A DNA stretch of 22,469 bases, from positions 1-22,469 of IMG/VR virus record IMGVR_UViG_3300033997_000199. One strand, given 5' to 3'. Under the pieces are notes generated by a model that worked only from the letters and a program-made list of their open reading frames with translations, ran no database searches and was not told the origin of the DNA. This DNA comes from a virus. Shown piece after piece: positions 7,589 through 13,548 of this stretch (within the stretch, counting starts at the first letter, position 1; each line of letters begins with the position of its first letter). The translations under genes were made by a program, and so were the position numbers.

Positions 7589-8104
7589 ATGACGCCACGA
7601 GAACTACGCAATGGCCCCCTGGCCGAGGCGCTGTTGCAGCTGCCAGCGAAGATGACCAGCCCGCAGGCCGAGCTGATGCTGCTGGCGATCGGTCTGCAGG
7701 AGTCCGAACTCAAGCACCGCCGCCAGCACGGCAATGGCCCGGCGCGCTCACTGTGGCAGGGGGAGCAGAGCGGCGGCATGGTTGCCGGCTTGCTCGGCTT
7801 CCATAACCAGGATGTGCAGGACCTGGCGCGCGGGCTGTGCGCCGTGCGTGGCGTGCCGGCCCAGCCGCGTGCCGTCTGGGAAGCGATCGAGCACGACGAT
7901 GTGCTGGCGGCTGGCCTCGCTCGCCTGCTGCTCTACACCGATCCGGCCAGACTGCCGGGCCTCGGTGACGAGGAGGGCGCCTGGCAGCTGTATCTGCGTA
8001 CCTGGCGCCCCGGCGCCTTCACCCGCGGCACCGCCCAGAAGCGAGCTGAGCTGCGGCAGAAGTGGGAGAGGAACTATGCCCTGGCGCTGGAGGTGGTGCG
8101 GTGA
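7589..8104 (+). CDS. Putative endolysin / lysozyme-like protein
   Basis: A 171-residue protein starting MTPRELRNGPLAEALLQLPA with a CAGGAG Shine-Dalgarno. The pattern 'MLLAIGLQESELKHRRQ...GNGPARSLWQ' near residues 30-57 resembles the catalytic-glutamate helix and following strand of lysozyme/transglycosylase-like folds, with E38 as the candidate acid. Similar proteins are found in Pseudomonas prophages directly upstream of Rz, which is also the case here. No signal peptide, SAR segment or membrane helix is seen, so release would need a holin. It overlaps Rz by one base (TGATG). Peptidoglycan cleavage is an inference. A virion-associated lytic protein is the alternative. Confidence 0.6.
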   Translation: MTPRELRNGPLAEALLQLPAKMTSPQAELMLLAIGLQESELKHRRQHGNGPARSLWQGEQSGGMVAGLLGFHNQDVQDLARGLCAVRGVPAQPRAVWEAIEHDDVLAAGLARLLLYTDPARLPGLGDEEGAWQLYLRTWRPGAFTRGTAQKRAELRQKWERNYALALEVVR

Positions 8105-8613
8105 TGGCGTGGGTGAGGGTGGTCCCGCTGTGGGCCTGGCTGGCGTTTGTCCTTGGACTGTGGACAGTGGTTGAGGAGCTGCGTCTGGCGAATCTGCGGG
8201 GCGAGCTGGTGGCCGAGCAGGCAGCACACAGTGACTACCGCGCCGAGGTAGCCGAGCGTGATCGCCGGGCGGCGGTGGTGGCTCTGGCTGAAACGAAGCG
8301 CCGCCAGGTGGCGGCCGAAGGGGTAGAGAAAGATGCTCAAGGGAAACTTGGTCAGGCGCAAGGCGATGCTGCTCGGGCTGGTGATGCTCTGCGGCGCCTG
8401 CAGCAACGATACGCAGAGACTGAGCAGCGAGCCCGCCAGTGCGGTGATGCCATCACTGCCCAGCTCAGCGCGGCAGCAGAAGCCGGCGCCCGAATGCGTG
8501 CCGACCTGCTCGGCCGGCTTGGAGCGGCTGCTGGATTCTATGCTGCCACCGCCGACGACAACCGAGTGAGGGGGCAGGCCTGCGAGGCCTCCTACGATTC
8601 ACTCATGCAATGA
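8104..8613 (+). CDS. Rz: Rz-like inner-membrane spanin (DUF2514-like)
   Basis: A 169-residue protein starting MAWVRVVPLWAWLAFVLGLW at 8104. A GTG three bases upstream is an alternative start. Residues ~8-24 form one N-terminal membrane helix. A long charged coiled coil (about 30-130) and a C-terminal globular end with cysteines follow. This is the i-spanin layout: inner-membrane anchor plus periplasmic coiled coil that reaches the outer-membrane partner to fuse membranes at lysis. The gene overlaps the lysin upstream and contains Rz1 in another frame. Confidence 0.8.
   Translation: MAWVRVVPLWAWLAFVLGLWTVVEELRLANLRGELVAEQAAHSDYRAEVAERDRRAAVVALAETKRRQVAAEGVEKDAQGKLGQAQGDAARAGDALRRLQQRYAETEQRARQCGDAITAQLSAAAEAGARMRADLLGRLGAAAGFYAATADDNRVRGQACEASYDSLMQ
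8333..8569 (+). CDS. Rz1: Rz1-like outer-membrane spanin lipoprotein, nested in Rz
   Basis: A 78-residue protein encoded wholly inside Rz in a different frame, as in many phages. It has a positively charged start (MLKGNLVRRK), a hydrophobic stretch (AMLLGLVMLCGAC) and a lipobox-like end where the second cysteine (LCGAC) would be lipidated. The mature part is short and proline-rich (PSLPSS..., LPPPTTTE), typical of o-spanins. The -3 residue of the lipobox is cysteine rather than the usual Leu/Ile/Val, so the processing site is slightly atypical. It acts with the Rz protein to span the periplasm. Confidence 0.78.
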   Translation: MLKGNLVRRKAMLLGLVMLCGACSNDTQRLSSEPASAVMPSLPSSARQQKPAPECVPTCSAGLERLLDSMLPPPTTTE

Positions 8614-8617
8614 AGAG

Positions 8618-8657
8618 AGCAGCCGGCCAGGGTGCGCTAACACCCGGGCCGGCTGCT
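8618..8657. terminator. Large hairpin between convergent lysis and repressor genes
   Basis: An 11-bp perfect inverted repeat (AGCAGCCGGCC / GGCCGGCTGCT) encloses an inner 5-bp stem (GGGTG / CACCC) around CGCTAA, with one mismatched base on each side between them. It starts five bases after the Rz stop and lies downstream of the convergent Mnt-like gene. It can therefore serve both transcripts. No long T-tract follows, so Rho-independent termination is plausible but not certain. Confidence 0.6.
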
Positions 8658-8723
8658 GCGGTCTTGTTCGTACCGTTGCAAGACTTGCGCAGGATTATTT
8701 CTGGCTGCGCCTTGGCAGGGCAG

Positions 8724-9239
8724 CTATCTGGTTGGCTTCGTGCGCTCTGCTGCTTTGAGTTCTTCCCACTCGGCCTGGTCCATCCCCAAGGGGCGGCCTG
8801 TTTTGCGCAGAGGGCGTTTGGCTGTAGAGGAGGGGGTGGCACGGTGCAGCTCGTAATCGATTACCCCGAGCTCTATTTCTTCTGCCGTTTCTGGATCTTC
8901 CTTCTGAGGAAATGAATCAGTCAGAAATTGCAGGCTTCGAGCAATGGTGTGCCTGAGGTTCTTGGCAGCGCGTTCTTCGTGCTCCAGCTCCACCTGTTCC
9001 ATCGCGGTGGGTTTTCTGATCGCCCTCAACTCTGCCAGGCGAGCGGCGCTCTCTTCGTGGAGTTTTCGCAGCATCTGCAGAGCCGGTGTGACGGGGGCCT
9101 CCGTCTGGCGAAAGCTGTCCTGCAGGCGAGCAACAATCTCGGCAGTTGCAGATCGTTTGTTGAGCCGTGCTGCCTCTTCGATCTGCGTTTTCAGATCGGC
9201 CGGGATGCGGAGGTTGAATTGCGGGTCGGCTCTGCTCAT
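8724..9239 (-). CDS. Mnt/Arc-family ribbon-helix-helix repressor with long C-terminal extension
   Basis: A 171-residue protein read from the ATG at 9239 (MSRADPQFNLRIPADLKTQI). An upstream in-frame ATG at 9266 has a poorer leader. Residues 5-45 match the Arc/Mnt family: PQFNLRIP as the DNA-contacting beta strand, then helix 1, then NKRSATAEIVARLQDSF, equivalent to NGRSMNSELLQIVQDAL of P22 Mnt. The remaining ~125 residues are helical and charged with a basic tail, much longer than Mnt (82 residues), and may give oligomerisation. The gene is divergent from an Arc-like gene and an antirepressor, the same arrangement as P22 immI, where Mnt represses the ant promoter. Its putative ribosome-binding site lies in a hairpin (9247-9265). 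Confidence 0.8.
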   Translation of the reverse strand: MSRADPQFNLRIPADLKTQIEEAARLNKRSATAEIVARLQDSFRQTEAPVTPALQMLRKLHEESAARLAELRAIRKPTAMEQVELEHEERAAKNLRHTIARSLQFLTDSFPQKEDPETAEEIELGVIDYELHRATPSSTAKRPLRKTGRPLGMDQAEWEELKAAERTKPTR

Positions 9240-9246
9240 TCGTGAC

Positions 9247-9265
9247 TGTTCCGGTGAACGGAACA
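9247..9265. promoter_or_regulatory. Inverted repeat in the leader of the Mnt-like gene
   Basis: TGTTCCG / CGGAACA with a 5-base loop, immediately upstream of the 9239 start. On the - strand the putative Shine-Dalgarno (CGGAAC) is the 3' arm of this stem. The hairpin could therefore reduce translation, or the repeat could be a DNA operator. Confidence 0.4.
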
Positions 9266-9286
9266 TGAGGATGCATCACCGTGCTA

Positions 9287-9334
9287 TTGACGGCAATGAA
9301 TCACCGTTATATATCTATCACCGTCATATAACGG
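9287..9334 (+). promoter_or_regulatory. Putative arc-ant promoter with overlapping operators
   Basis: TTGACG (9287-9292) and TATATC (9310-9315), with a 17-bp spacer, form a good sigma70-type promoter ~30 bp upstream of the Arc-like start. A 9-bp inverted repeat CCGTTATAT (9304-9312) / ATATAACGG (9326-9334) spans the -10 and predicted start site. The octamer ATCACCGT occurs three times (9275, 9300, 9317), two of them inside the promoter. This is the layout expected for a repressed promoter bound by ribbon-helix-helix dimers. Transcription has not been shown. Confidence 0.6.
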
Positions 9335-9344
9335 AGGTGTGCTT

Positions 9345-9494
9345 ATGAGTCGGCAGGATCCGCAGGTAGTAGTCAGGTTGCCAGAGCAATTGAAGGAGTG
9401 GCTGAAGGAGCAGGCCACAGCAAATCGGCGCAGTCAGAACGCAGAGATCGTATTCCGGTTGGAGCAGGCCAAGCTGCAGCAGGAAGCGGCATGA
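9345..9494 (+). CDS. Arc-like ribbon-helix-helix repressor (49 residues)
   Basis: A 49-residue protein starting MSRQDPQVVVRLPEQLKEWL, with the strong Shine-Dalgarno GGAGGTG. It aligns with P22 Arc over nearly its whole length: PQVVVRLP at the DNA-binding strand (Arc PQFNLRWP), then a first helix, then NRRSQNAEIVFRLEQAK (Arc NGRSVNSEIYQRVMESF). Arc is 53 residues, so the size fits. It lies upstream of an antirepressor gene on the same strand and divergent from a Mnt-like repressor. In P22, Arc shuts down both divergent promoters after the initial burst of Ant. Function by analogy is likely but unproven here. The gene is short enough to be missed by routine annotation. Confidence 0.8.
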   Translation: MSRQDPQVVVRLPEQLKEWLKEQATANRRSQNAEIVFRLEQAKLQQEAA

Positions 9495-9507
9495 TTGCCA
9501 AAAAGAA

Positions 9508-9533
9508 AAGCCCCGGCGGGCAGGCCAGGGCTT
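9508..9533 (+). promoter_or_regulatory. Hairpin in the arc-ant intergenic spacer
   Basis: AAGCCC (9508-9513) pairs with GGGCTT (9528-9533), enclosing GGC / GCC around GGGCAG. It lies in the 67-base gap between the Arc-like and antirepressor genes, 13 bases after the Arc-like stop. It could be an attenuating terminator or mRNA-stability element that sets the Arc:Ant ratio. In P22 this gap encodes the antisense sar RNA that blocks ant translation. Nothing here proves an antisense RNA. Confidence 0.45.
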
Positions 9534-9561
9534 CGGTGTAAATCATTTCGAGGCGATTCAC

Positions 9562-10491
9562 ATGGGAAATACTACGGCGGTACAGAGTGGTGCGCAACAG
9601 CTGGTACGAGTGTTTGATGGTGTTATCGGTGGGCGGCCCGCGCAGGTGTGCGATGGGCGTGAGCTGCATGTGTTCCTGAAGAACGGCAGGCAGTTCTCGG
9701 ATTGGATCAAGCAGCGCATCAGCCAGTACGGATTCGAGGAAAATCAGGACTTCTCTATGGTTTCACTAAAAAGTGAAATCAAAAATGGCCGTGGCGGCGA
9801 CCGCCGTAGCGTTGACTACCACCTCACCCTCGACATGGCCAAAGAGTTGTCGATGGTGGAAAACAACGAGCAGGGTCGTATGGCGCGGCGTTACTTCATA
9901 GAGATGGAGCGTCGCGCCCATGCTCAGCCGCAACGGGCAAATGATGAGCCTGCGATAGAGCAGCTCGGTTTGCGTGGCTGCAATGTACTGGTCGCGCACT
10001 ACGGTGAGCAGATGTGGTTCAGCGCCGGCAATCTGAGTACGGCGCTCGGGCTGGGCAGCTCCGATCGGCTCGTACGCAGCTTGGCAGAGCGGCACAAGCG
10101 CAGACTGAAGCGCGGTACCCGCGAGCTGTGGATGATTGACGTGGTGGGTGCTGACCGAGCAGCGGATTACTGCAGGCCTGATGTAGCCACTGAGTACAAG
10201 GCTTGGTTGCAGCGAGTGACTGCCCCCACGGCGCAGGCCCACGCGGGGTCGCCGGTTGAGCGCTTTGGCTTGGAGCAGTTGCTGGATATGCGGCTGCTGG
10301 TGAGCTTCGATGAGCGTGGTACCTACCAGGCCAAGCCGATCCCGCCGGGCGCGCTTCTGGTGAGTCCATCCCGCCTGGCCAATGTGCTGAGCGATCCATT
10401 CACCGTGCCGACCGAGTTCTTGCCGGAGATTCTGCAAGCTGTTGCAGCGCGCATGGGGGCTGCAATGCGGCCTGCAATTCCGTCAGGATGA
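9562..10491 (+). CDS. ant: AntA-type phage antirepressor
   Basis: A 309-residue protein starting MGNTTAVQSGAQQLVRVFDG. Residues ~28-100 match the AntA/AntB antirepressor domain: V.DGRELHVFLKNGRQFSDWI followed by RIS.YGFEENQDFSMVS and a DYHLTLDMAKELSMVENNEQG stretch that ends in RRYFIEMER (about 110-117). The C-terminal ~190 residues (LGLRGCNVLVAHYGEQMWFS...) look like a second DNA- or protein-binding module. Antirepressors inactivate the main phage repressor and push toward lysis. The gene follows the Arc-like gene, and both probably start from the promoter at 9287. The stop overlaps a tiny downstream ORF (ATGA), and a hairpin follows at 10576. Confidence 0.85.
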   Translation: MGNTTAVQSGAQQLVRVFDGVIGGRPAQVCDGRELHVFLKNGRQFSDWIKQRISQYGFEENQDFSMVSLKSEIKNGRGGDRRSVDYHLTLDMAKELSMVENNEQGRMARRYFIEMERRAHAQPQRANDEPAIEQLGLRGCNVLVAHYGEQMWFSAGNLSTALGLGSSDRLVRSLAERHKRRLKRGTRELWMIDVVGADRAADYCRPDVATEYKAWLQRVTAPTAQAHAGSPVERFGLEQLLDMRLLVSFDERGTYQAKPIPPGALLVSPSRLANVLSDPFTVPTEFLPEILQAVAARMGAAMRPAIPSG

Positions 10492-10565
10492 TGGCGGATC
10501 GCTGGCTGGATCGGGAGGGGAAGTGGGTAGGTTTCGAGAGTGCTGCCGAGGAATGGGGCGTCTAG
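10488..10565 (+). CDS. Possible 25-residue ORF coupled to ant
   Basis: ATGATG at 10488-10493 overlaps the ant stop codon and opens a 25-residue frame (MMADRWLDREGKWVGFESA..., ending WGV). The tryptophan-rich, charged composition and the overlapping start make a coupled small protein possible. A frame this short can occur by chance. There is no recognisable family and no separate ribosome-binding site beyond AGGATG. Confidence 0.3.
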   Translation: MMADRWLDREGKWVGFESAAEEWGV

Positions 10566-10575
10566 GCAACAAAAG

Positions 10576-10601
10576 CAGAGGGCGCCCGTAAGCGCCCTCT
10601 G
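10576..10601. terminator. Bidirectional hairpin terminator after ant
   Basis: A 10-bp perfect stem, CAGAGGGCGC / GCGCCCTCTG, with loop CCGTAA. On the - strand the stem is followed by CTTTTGTT, a fair T-tract. It therefore terminates the small - strand gene at 10604-10684, and on the + strand it closes the arc-ant operon with a weaker tail. Confidence 0.7.
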
Positions 10602-10603
10602 AT

Positions 10604-10684
10604 TCAGCTGGTAAGCAACAACTGCAGTAGCAGCTGTGCCACCCTCAGTGCTTCAATCAGAAGCACTATCAGGAGATTATTCAT
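10604..10684 (-). CDS. Candidate 26-residue hydrophobic membrane peptide
   Basis: The - strand ATG at 10684 opens a 26-residue frame that is about half leucine. It begins MNNLLIVLLIEALR and continues as a leucine/glutamine-rich helix ending in Thr-Ser. It has only two charged residues (E11, R14), spaced as on one face of an amphipathic helix. TAGGG lies six bases before the ATG, and a good terminator for this strand follows three bases after the stop. Within the reading frame, AGTGCTTC / GAAGCACT (10647-10667) would form an mRNA hairpin. The composition resembles type I toxin peptides such as TisB and DinQ, but also generic phage membrane micro-proteins. No antitoxin RNA is demonstrated. It could be a chance ORF. 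Confidence 0.4.
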   Translation of the reverse strand: MNNLLIVLLIEALRVAQLLLQLLLTS

Positions 10685-11021
10685 ATTCAGCCCTAAGGTG
10701 ATGGCTGGATATTGGTGATGTGGTTAGCGCGTGCTAATGTTTACTAGCGTGTATACGTAAGCACAGTGCGCGCGTGCACAGCGGATTTGGTTGTCCAGAT
10801 TCACCATCGCCGCCGCAGACTGGAGAAGACCGAGAGGGTTGCCGCCCTCTCGGTTTTTTTTATCTGCGTCACTACCCCGCAAGCCTTGAGCCTGCGATTT
10901 CAGTATATCCGTTGCGCCTGGCCAATAAAGCCCTCTGCTGGCGCGCATTCTGTGGATAACTTGTGGGTGGATTGTGAGTTGTTCTGAGTTCCTCGACGGC
11001 GTGCCGCGCAGGCTGTGGGTT
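10685..11021. other. Gene-poor spacer between the ant region and the SOS module
   Basis: I see no convincing protein gene here. It holds an operator-like palindrome with arms TTAGC / GCTAA (10724-10737), a weak extended-10 promoter candidate on the + strand (TTGGTG at 10712, TGC-TAATGT at 10732-10740), the strong terminator at 10829-10861, and one exact DnaA-box match (TGTGGATAA, 10951-10959). The longest open frame here, on the - strand, starts inside the neighbouring SRAP gene's 3' end and has no family resemblance. Confidence 0.5.
10829..10861 (+). terminator. Strong Rho-independent terminator
   Basis: ACCGAGAGGG / CCCTCTCGGT is a 10-bp perfect stem with loop TTGCCG. The run of eight T from 10854 to 10861 includes the last paired base. 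This is the best intrinsic terminator signal in the window. It has no recognised protein gene directly upstream on its strand. It may end a small RNA that starts near 10747, or catch read-through from the ant operon. Confidence 0.85.
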
Positions 11022-11762
11022 TCACCGTTTGTCGTTCCTGCCGAGCGGGCGACTCTCTTTCGTGTGCTCATCTCGCGCAATCGGCCGAATTATCTGCGGG
11101 CCCTGGCTGCGCACGTTCCCTACTGCCTTATCGACTTTGAACCATTCGAAGTCATTGGCCTGTCGGCCTTGATGTAACAGCAGCTGCTCTGCGCGCAAGG
11201 GCGTGGTGGCGGGGTCTAACCACTCGCGCGCCAGGTCTGGGGCCAGCACCACCGGGCGCCGGTCGTGCACGTCGACCATGCCGCCCTCGGCGTCGGCGGT
11301 GATGATCACGAAGCCGTCGCTCTCGCGCGGCTCGCGGCCATCCTGCGGATATTGGCCGATCGCGGCGAAGAAGCAGGGCGCGCCGTCTCGTAGGCGGATG
11401 AAGTAGGGCTGCTTGTGCTTCGGGTCGGTTTCGTCTTTCACCCACTCGTACCAGCCGTCTGCCGCCACCAGTCCCCGGTGTGGCCAGATTTGTCGAAAGA
11501 AAGCGCCCGTGGCCACCTTCTCCACCCGGGCGTTAATCGGCGGCGGCATCTTCCCTTTCGCCCAGTGCGGCATCCATCCCCACCTCACCGCTGCTACCAC
11601 CAGGCCGCCGGCCGTGCTGTGCAGCAGCTGCACCTGCGTGCTCGGCGCTACGTTGTAGCGTTCGATCGGCTCGTCACCAGCCAGGCCGATCACCTCCTGC
11701 TCGCTGTCCAGCTCCCGCAGATAGTCCCGCATGCCTCGGTACTGGGCGAACCTCCCGCACAT
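11022..11762 (-). CDS. SRAP-domain protein (YedK/HMCES-like abasic-site sensor)
   Basis: A 246-residue protein. SRAP proteins form a thiazolidine crosslink with abasic sites in single-stranded DNA through Cys2 and shield them. The N-terminus MCGRFAQ gives the catalytic Cys2. The other conserved residues are visible: N77 (PPPINARVE), E106 (ADGWYEW) and H166 (DVHDRRPVVL). Length and motif order match full-length YedK (about 220 residues), with a slightly longer basic C-terminus. A strong AGGAGGT Shine-Dalgarno precedes the ATG. The gene is divergent from umuD with a LexA box ~50 bp upstream, so both arms are probably SOS-induced. SRAP genes often accompany SOS or error-prone polymerase genes. 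Confidence 0.93.
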   Translation of the reverse strand: MCGRFAQYRGMRDYLRELDSEQEVIGLAGDEPIERYNVAPSTQVQLLHSTAGGLVVAAVRWGWMPHWAKGKMPPPINARVEKVATGAFFRQIWPHRGLVAADGWYEWVKDETDPKHKQPYFIRLRDGAPCFFAAIGQYPQDGREPRESDGFVIITADAEGGMVDVHDRRPVVLAPDLAREWLDPATTPLRAEQLLLHQGRQANDFEWFKVDKAVGNVRSQGPQIIRPIARDEHTKESRPLGRNDKR

Positions 11763-11786
11763 CCTCCCACCTCCTGTCGCTCTACA

Positions 11787-11815
11787 TTGACGGCCGTCTG
11801 ATTCGACAATACTGT
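11787..11815 (+). promoter_or_regulatory. Putative umuD promoter
   Basis: TTGACG (11787-11792) and TACTGT (11810-11815) are 17 bp apart on the + strand. The -35 is close to consensus, and the weak -10 is overlapped by the LexA box. The predicted start is near 11822, ~25 bp before the umuD GTG. Repressor bound at the box would cover the -10. Confidence 0.55.
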
Positions 11816-11827
11816 ATTAATATACAG
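11812..11827. promoter_or_regulatory. LexA (SOS) box between SRAP and umuD
   Basis: CTGTATTAATATACAG matches the gammaproteobacterial LexA consensus CTG-N10-CAG with an AT-rich core, and the symmetry extends one base on each side (A...T). It lies in the 84-bp divergent region, overlapping the umuD -10 and ~50 bp from the SRAP start, so one box probably controls both genes. Confidence 0.9.
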
Positions 11828-11846
11828 TTAAATCAGGCATTCAACC

Positions 11847-12284
11847 GTGGACAGCGTTACCATCCTCGGCCCCGTCGCGCCCTCGTCGGTCACCATTCCC
11901 TTCTTTCTGCCGTCCATCCCGGCCGGCTTCCCAAGCCCCGCCCAGGATCACCTCGAGCAGCGCATCTCGCTGGACGAGCTGTTCGGTCTGCATCGCCCGC
12001 AAATCTACCTGGTGCGCGTGGCCGGAAACAGCCTGCAGGGGCTGGGCATCCATGATGCCGACCTGGTGCTGGTCGACAAGGCGCTCACGCCACGCCGCGG
12101 CGATGTCGTGGTGGCCTGCGTGAACGGCGAGCCCCTGCTGAAGATCCTCGGCGGCGACAAGCACCAGGTCATCCTGCTGTCCGCCAACCCGCAGTATTCA
12201 CCGCGCTACATCATGGAGTCCGAGGAGTTCCAGATCTGGGGCGTGTACATCGGCCTGTGCCGGGTAGGGCGCGCCAGTGGCTGA
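11847..12284 (+). CDS. umuD: UmuD-like translesion polymerase subunit / S24 peptidase
   Basis: A 145-residue protein from a GTG start at 11847, whose N-terminal length matches E. coli UmuD (139 residues). UmuD self-cleaves with RecA* and then activates the polymerase UmuC. The LexA-like serine/lysine dyad is present: S62 in [16 protein letters not shown] and K99 in NGEPLLKIL. The cleavage region [16 protein letters not shown] suggests a cut between A26 and G27, equivalent to C24-G25 of E. coli. The gene lies just downstream of a LexA box and overlaps umuC by 8 bp. It looks intact. Confidence 0.95.
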   Translation: MDSVTILGPVAPSSVTIPFFLPSIPAGFPSPAQDHLEQRISLDELFGLHRPQIYLVRVAGNSLQGLGIHDADLVLVDKALTPRRGDVVVACVNGEPLLKILGGDKHQVILLSANPQYSPRYIMESEEFQIWGVYIGLCRVGRASG

Positions 12285-13548
12285 GCGCGCCTTCGCCCTG
12301 ATCGACTGCAACTCGTTCTACTGTAGTTGCGAGCGGGTCTTTCGACCGGAGCTGGCTCGCACGCCCATCGTGGTGCTGAGCAATAACGATGGGTGCGTGG
12401 TGAGCCGCACGGCCGAGGCCAAGGCGCTGGGCGTGAAGATGGGCGAGCCCTGGCACCAGATCAGGAAGCGCTACGAGGCGGCTGGCGGCATGGCTTTCAG
12501 CTCGAACTACGCGCTGTACGGTGACATGAGCGAGCGGGTGATGACCATCATCGAGAGCCTGGTGCCGGCGCTGGAGGTGTACAGCATCGACGAGGCCTTC
12601 GCCGAGCTAACCGGAATCCCTGGCGATCTTGAGCCGCTGGGCCGGGAGATTCGCGCTCAGGTCCTTGCCGGCACCGGCATCCCCACCGGAGTGGGCATTG
12701 GTCCGAGCAAGACGCTGGCGAAGCTGGCCAACTACGCCGCTAAGCGCTGGCAGAGGCAGACAGGCGGAGTAGTAGATATCCGTGATCCGGAACGCCGCGA
12801 AAAGCTGCTGCGCGCGGTGCCGGTCTCCGAAGTGTGGGGCGTCGGCCGCCGTCTGACCGAGAGGCTCGGCGCCATGAGCATCCAGACCGCCTGGGACCTG
12901 GCCACGGCCGATGCCTGGACCCTGCGCAAGCAGTTCAACGTGGTGCTGGAGAAGACAGCCCGCGAGCTGCGCGGCACCGCCTGTCTGGAGCTGGATGGCG
13001 TGGCGCCGCCGAAGCAGGAGATCTGCTGCAGTCGCTCCTTCGGTTCGCGGCTGCAGCATCTGGAGCCGATCCGGGAGGCGGTGGCCACCTATGCGGCCAG
13101 GGCCTGCGAGAAGCTGCGGCAGCAGGGTTCCGTGTGCAAGCGCGTGCGCGTGAGCATCCGTACCGGCATGTTCAATCCGGACGAGCCGAAGTTCGCCCGG
13201 GGAGTATTGTGCGAGCTGCCTTATCCCAGCGACGACACCCGGCTGATAAGTCATGCTGCGTTGGCTGGCCTAGAACAGATATACCGGCCCGGCTTTGCTT
13301 TCAGCAAGGCCGAGGTGCTGCTGCTTGATCTGTGTCACCGAGGTGAGTACACCGACGACCTGTTCGCCCCGACACAGTCGGAGGCCTCCCGCCGGGTGAT
13401 GGCGGTGCTGGATGCCGTGAATGCGAAGTGGGGCAGGGGGACGCTGCGCCCTGGCGTTGTGCCACCCACGCCGGGCTGGGGGATGAAGCGGGAGATGATG
13501 AGCCGAAGCTTCACGACCAGTCTGGACGGGTTGTTGGTTGTGCGCTGA
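12277..13548 (+). CDS. umuC: UmuC-like Y-family DNA polymerase V catalytic subunit
   Basis: A 423-residue protein, the same length as E. coli UmuC (422), starting at GTG 12277 within the end of umuD. Y-family motifs are intact: [18 protein letters not shown] with metal ligand D10, and [11 protein letters not shown] with D105-E106. The helix-hairpin-helix region follows ([20 protein letters not shown]), then the little-finger domain and a DDLF stretch near residue 360 that could act as a beta-clamp contact. With UmuD' it carries out error-prone lesion bypass during SOS. On a mobile element it raises mutagenesis and UV tolerance of the host or phage. There are no frameshifts or missing catalytic residues. 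Confidence 0.96.
   Translation: MAERAFALIDCNSFYCSCERVFRPELARTPIVVLSNNDGCVVSRTAEAKALGVKMGEPWHQIRKRYEAAGGMAFSSNYALYGDMSERVMTIIESLVPALEVYSIDEAFAELTGIPGDLEPLGREIRAQVLAGTGIPTGVGIGPSKTLAKLANYAAKRWQRQTGGVVDIRDPERREKLLRAVPVSEVWGVGRRLTERLGAMSIQTAWDLATADAWTLRKQFNVVLEKTARELRGTACLELDGVAPPKQEICCSRSFGSRLQHLEPIREAVATYAARACEKLRQQGSVCKRVRVSIRTGMFNPDEPKFARGVLCELPYPSDDTRLISHAALAGLEQIYRPGFAFSKAEVLLLDLCHRGEYTDDLFAPTQSEASRRVMAVLDAVNAKWGRGTLRPGVVPPTPGWGMKREMMSRSFTTSLDGLLVVR

Noticed and set aside
8610-8915. + strand frame after Rz
   Set aside because: It begins inside the hairpin and runs antisense to the Mnt-like gene, with no ribosome-binding site or family pattern.
10747-10861. RsmY/RsmZ-like sRNA that would titrate the phage Rsm protein
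   Set aside because: Only two GGA triplets are present and they are not in an array of hairpin loops, so the resemblance is too weak.
10951-10959. Exact DnaA-box match TGTGGATAA as a possible origin
   Set aside because: It is a single box with no iteron array, no clear AT-rich unwinding region and no replication gene beside it.
10724-11080. - strand frame of 118 residues across the spacer
   Set aside because: It overlaps the 3' end of the SRAP gene and the strong terminator, and its composition is random-looking. It is treated as spacer.
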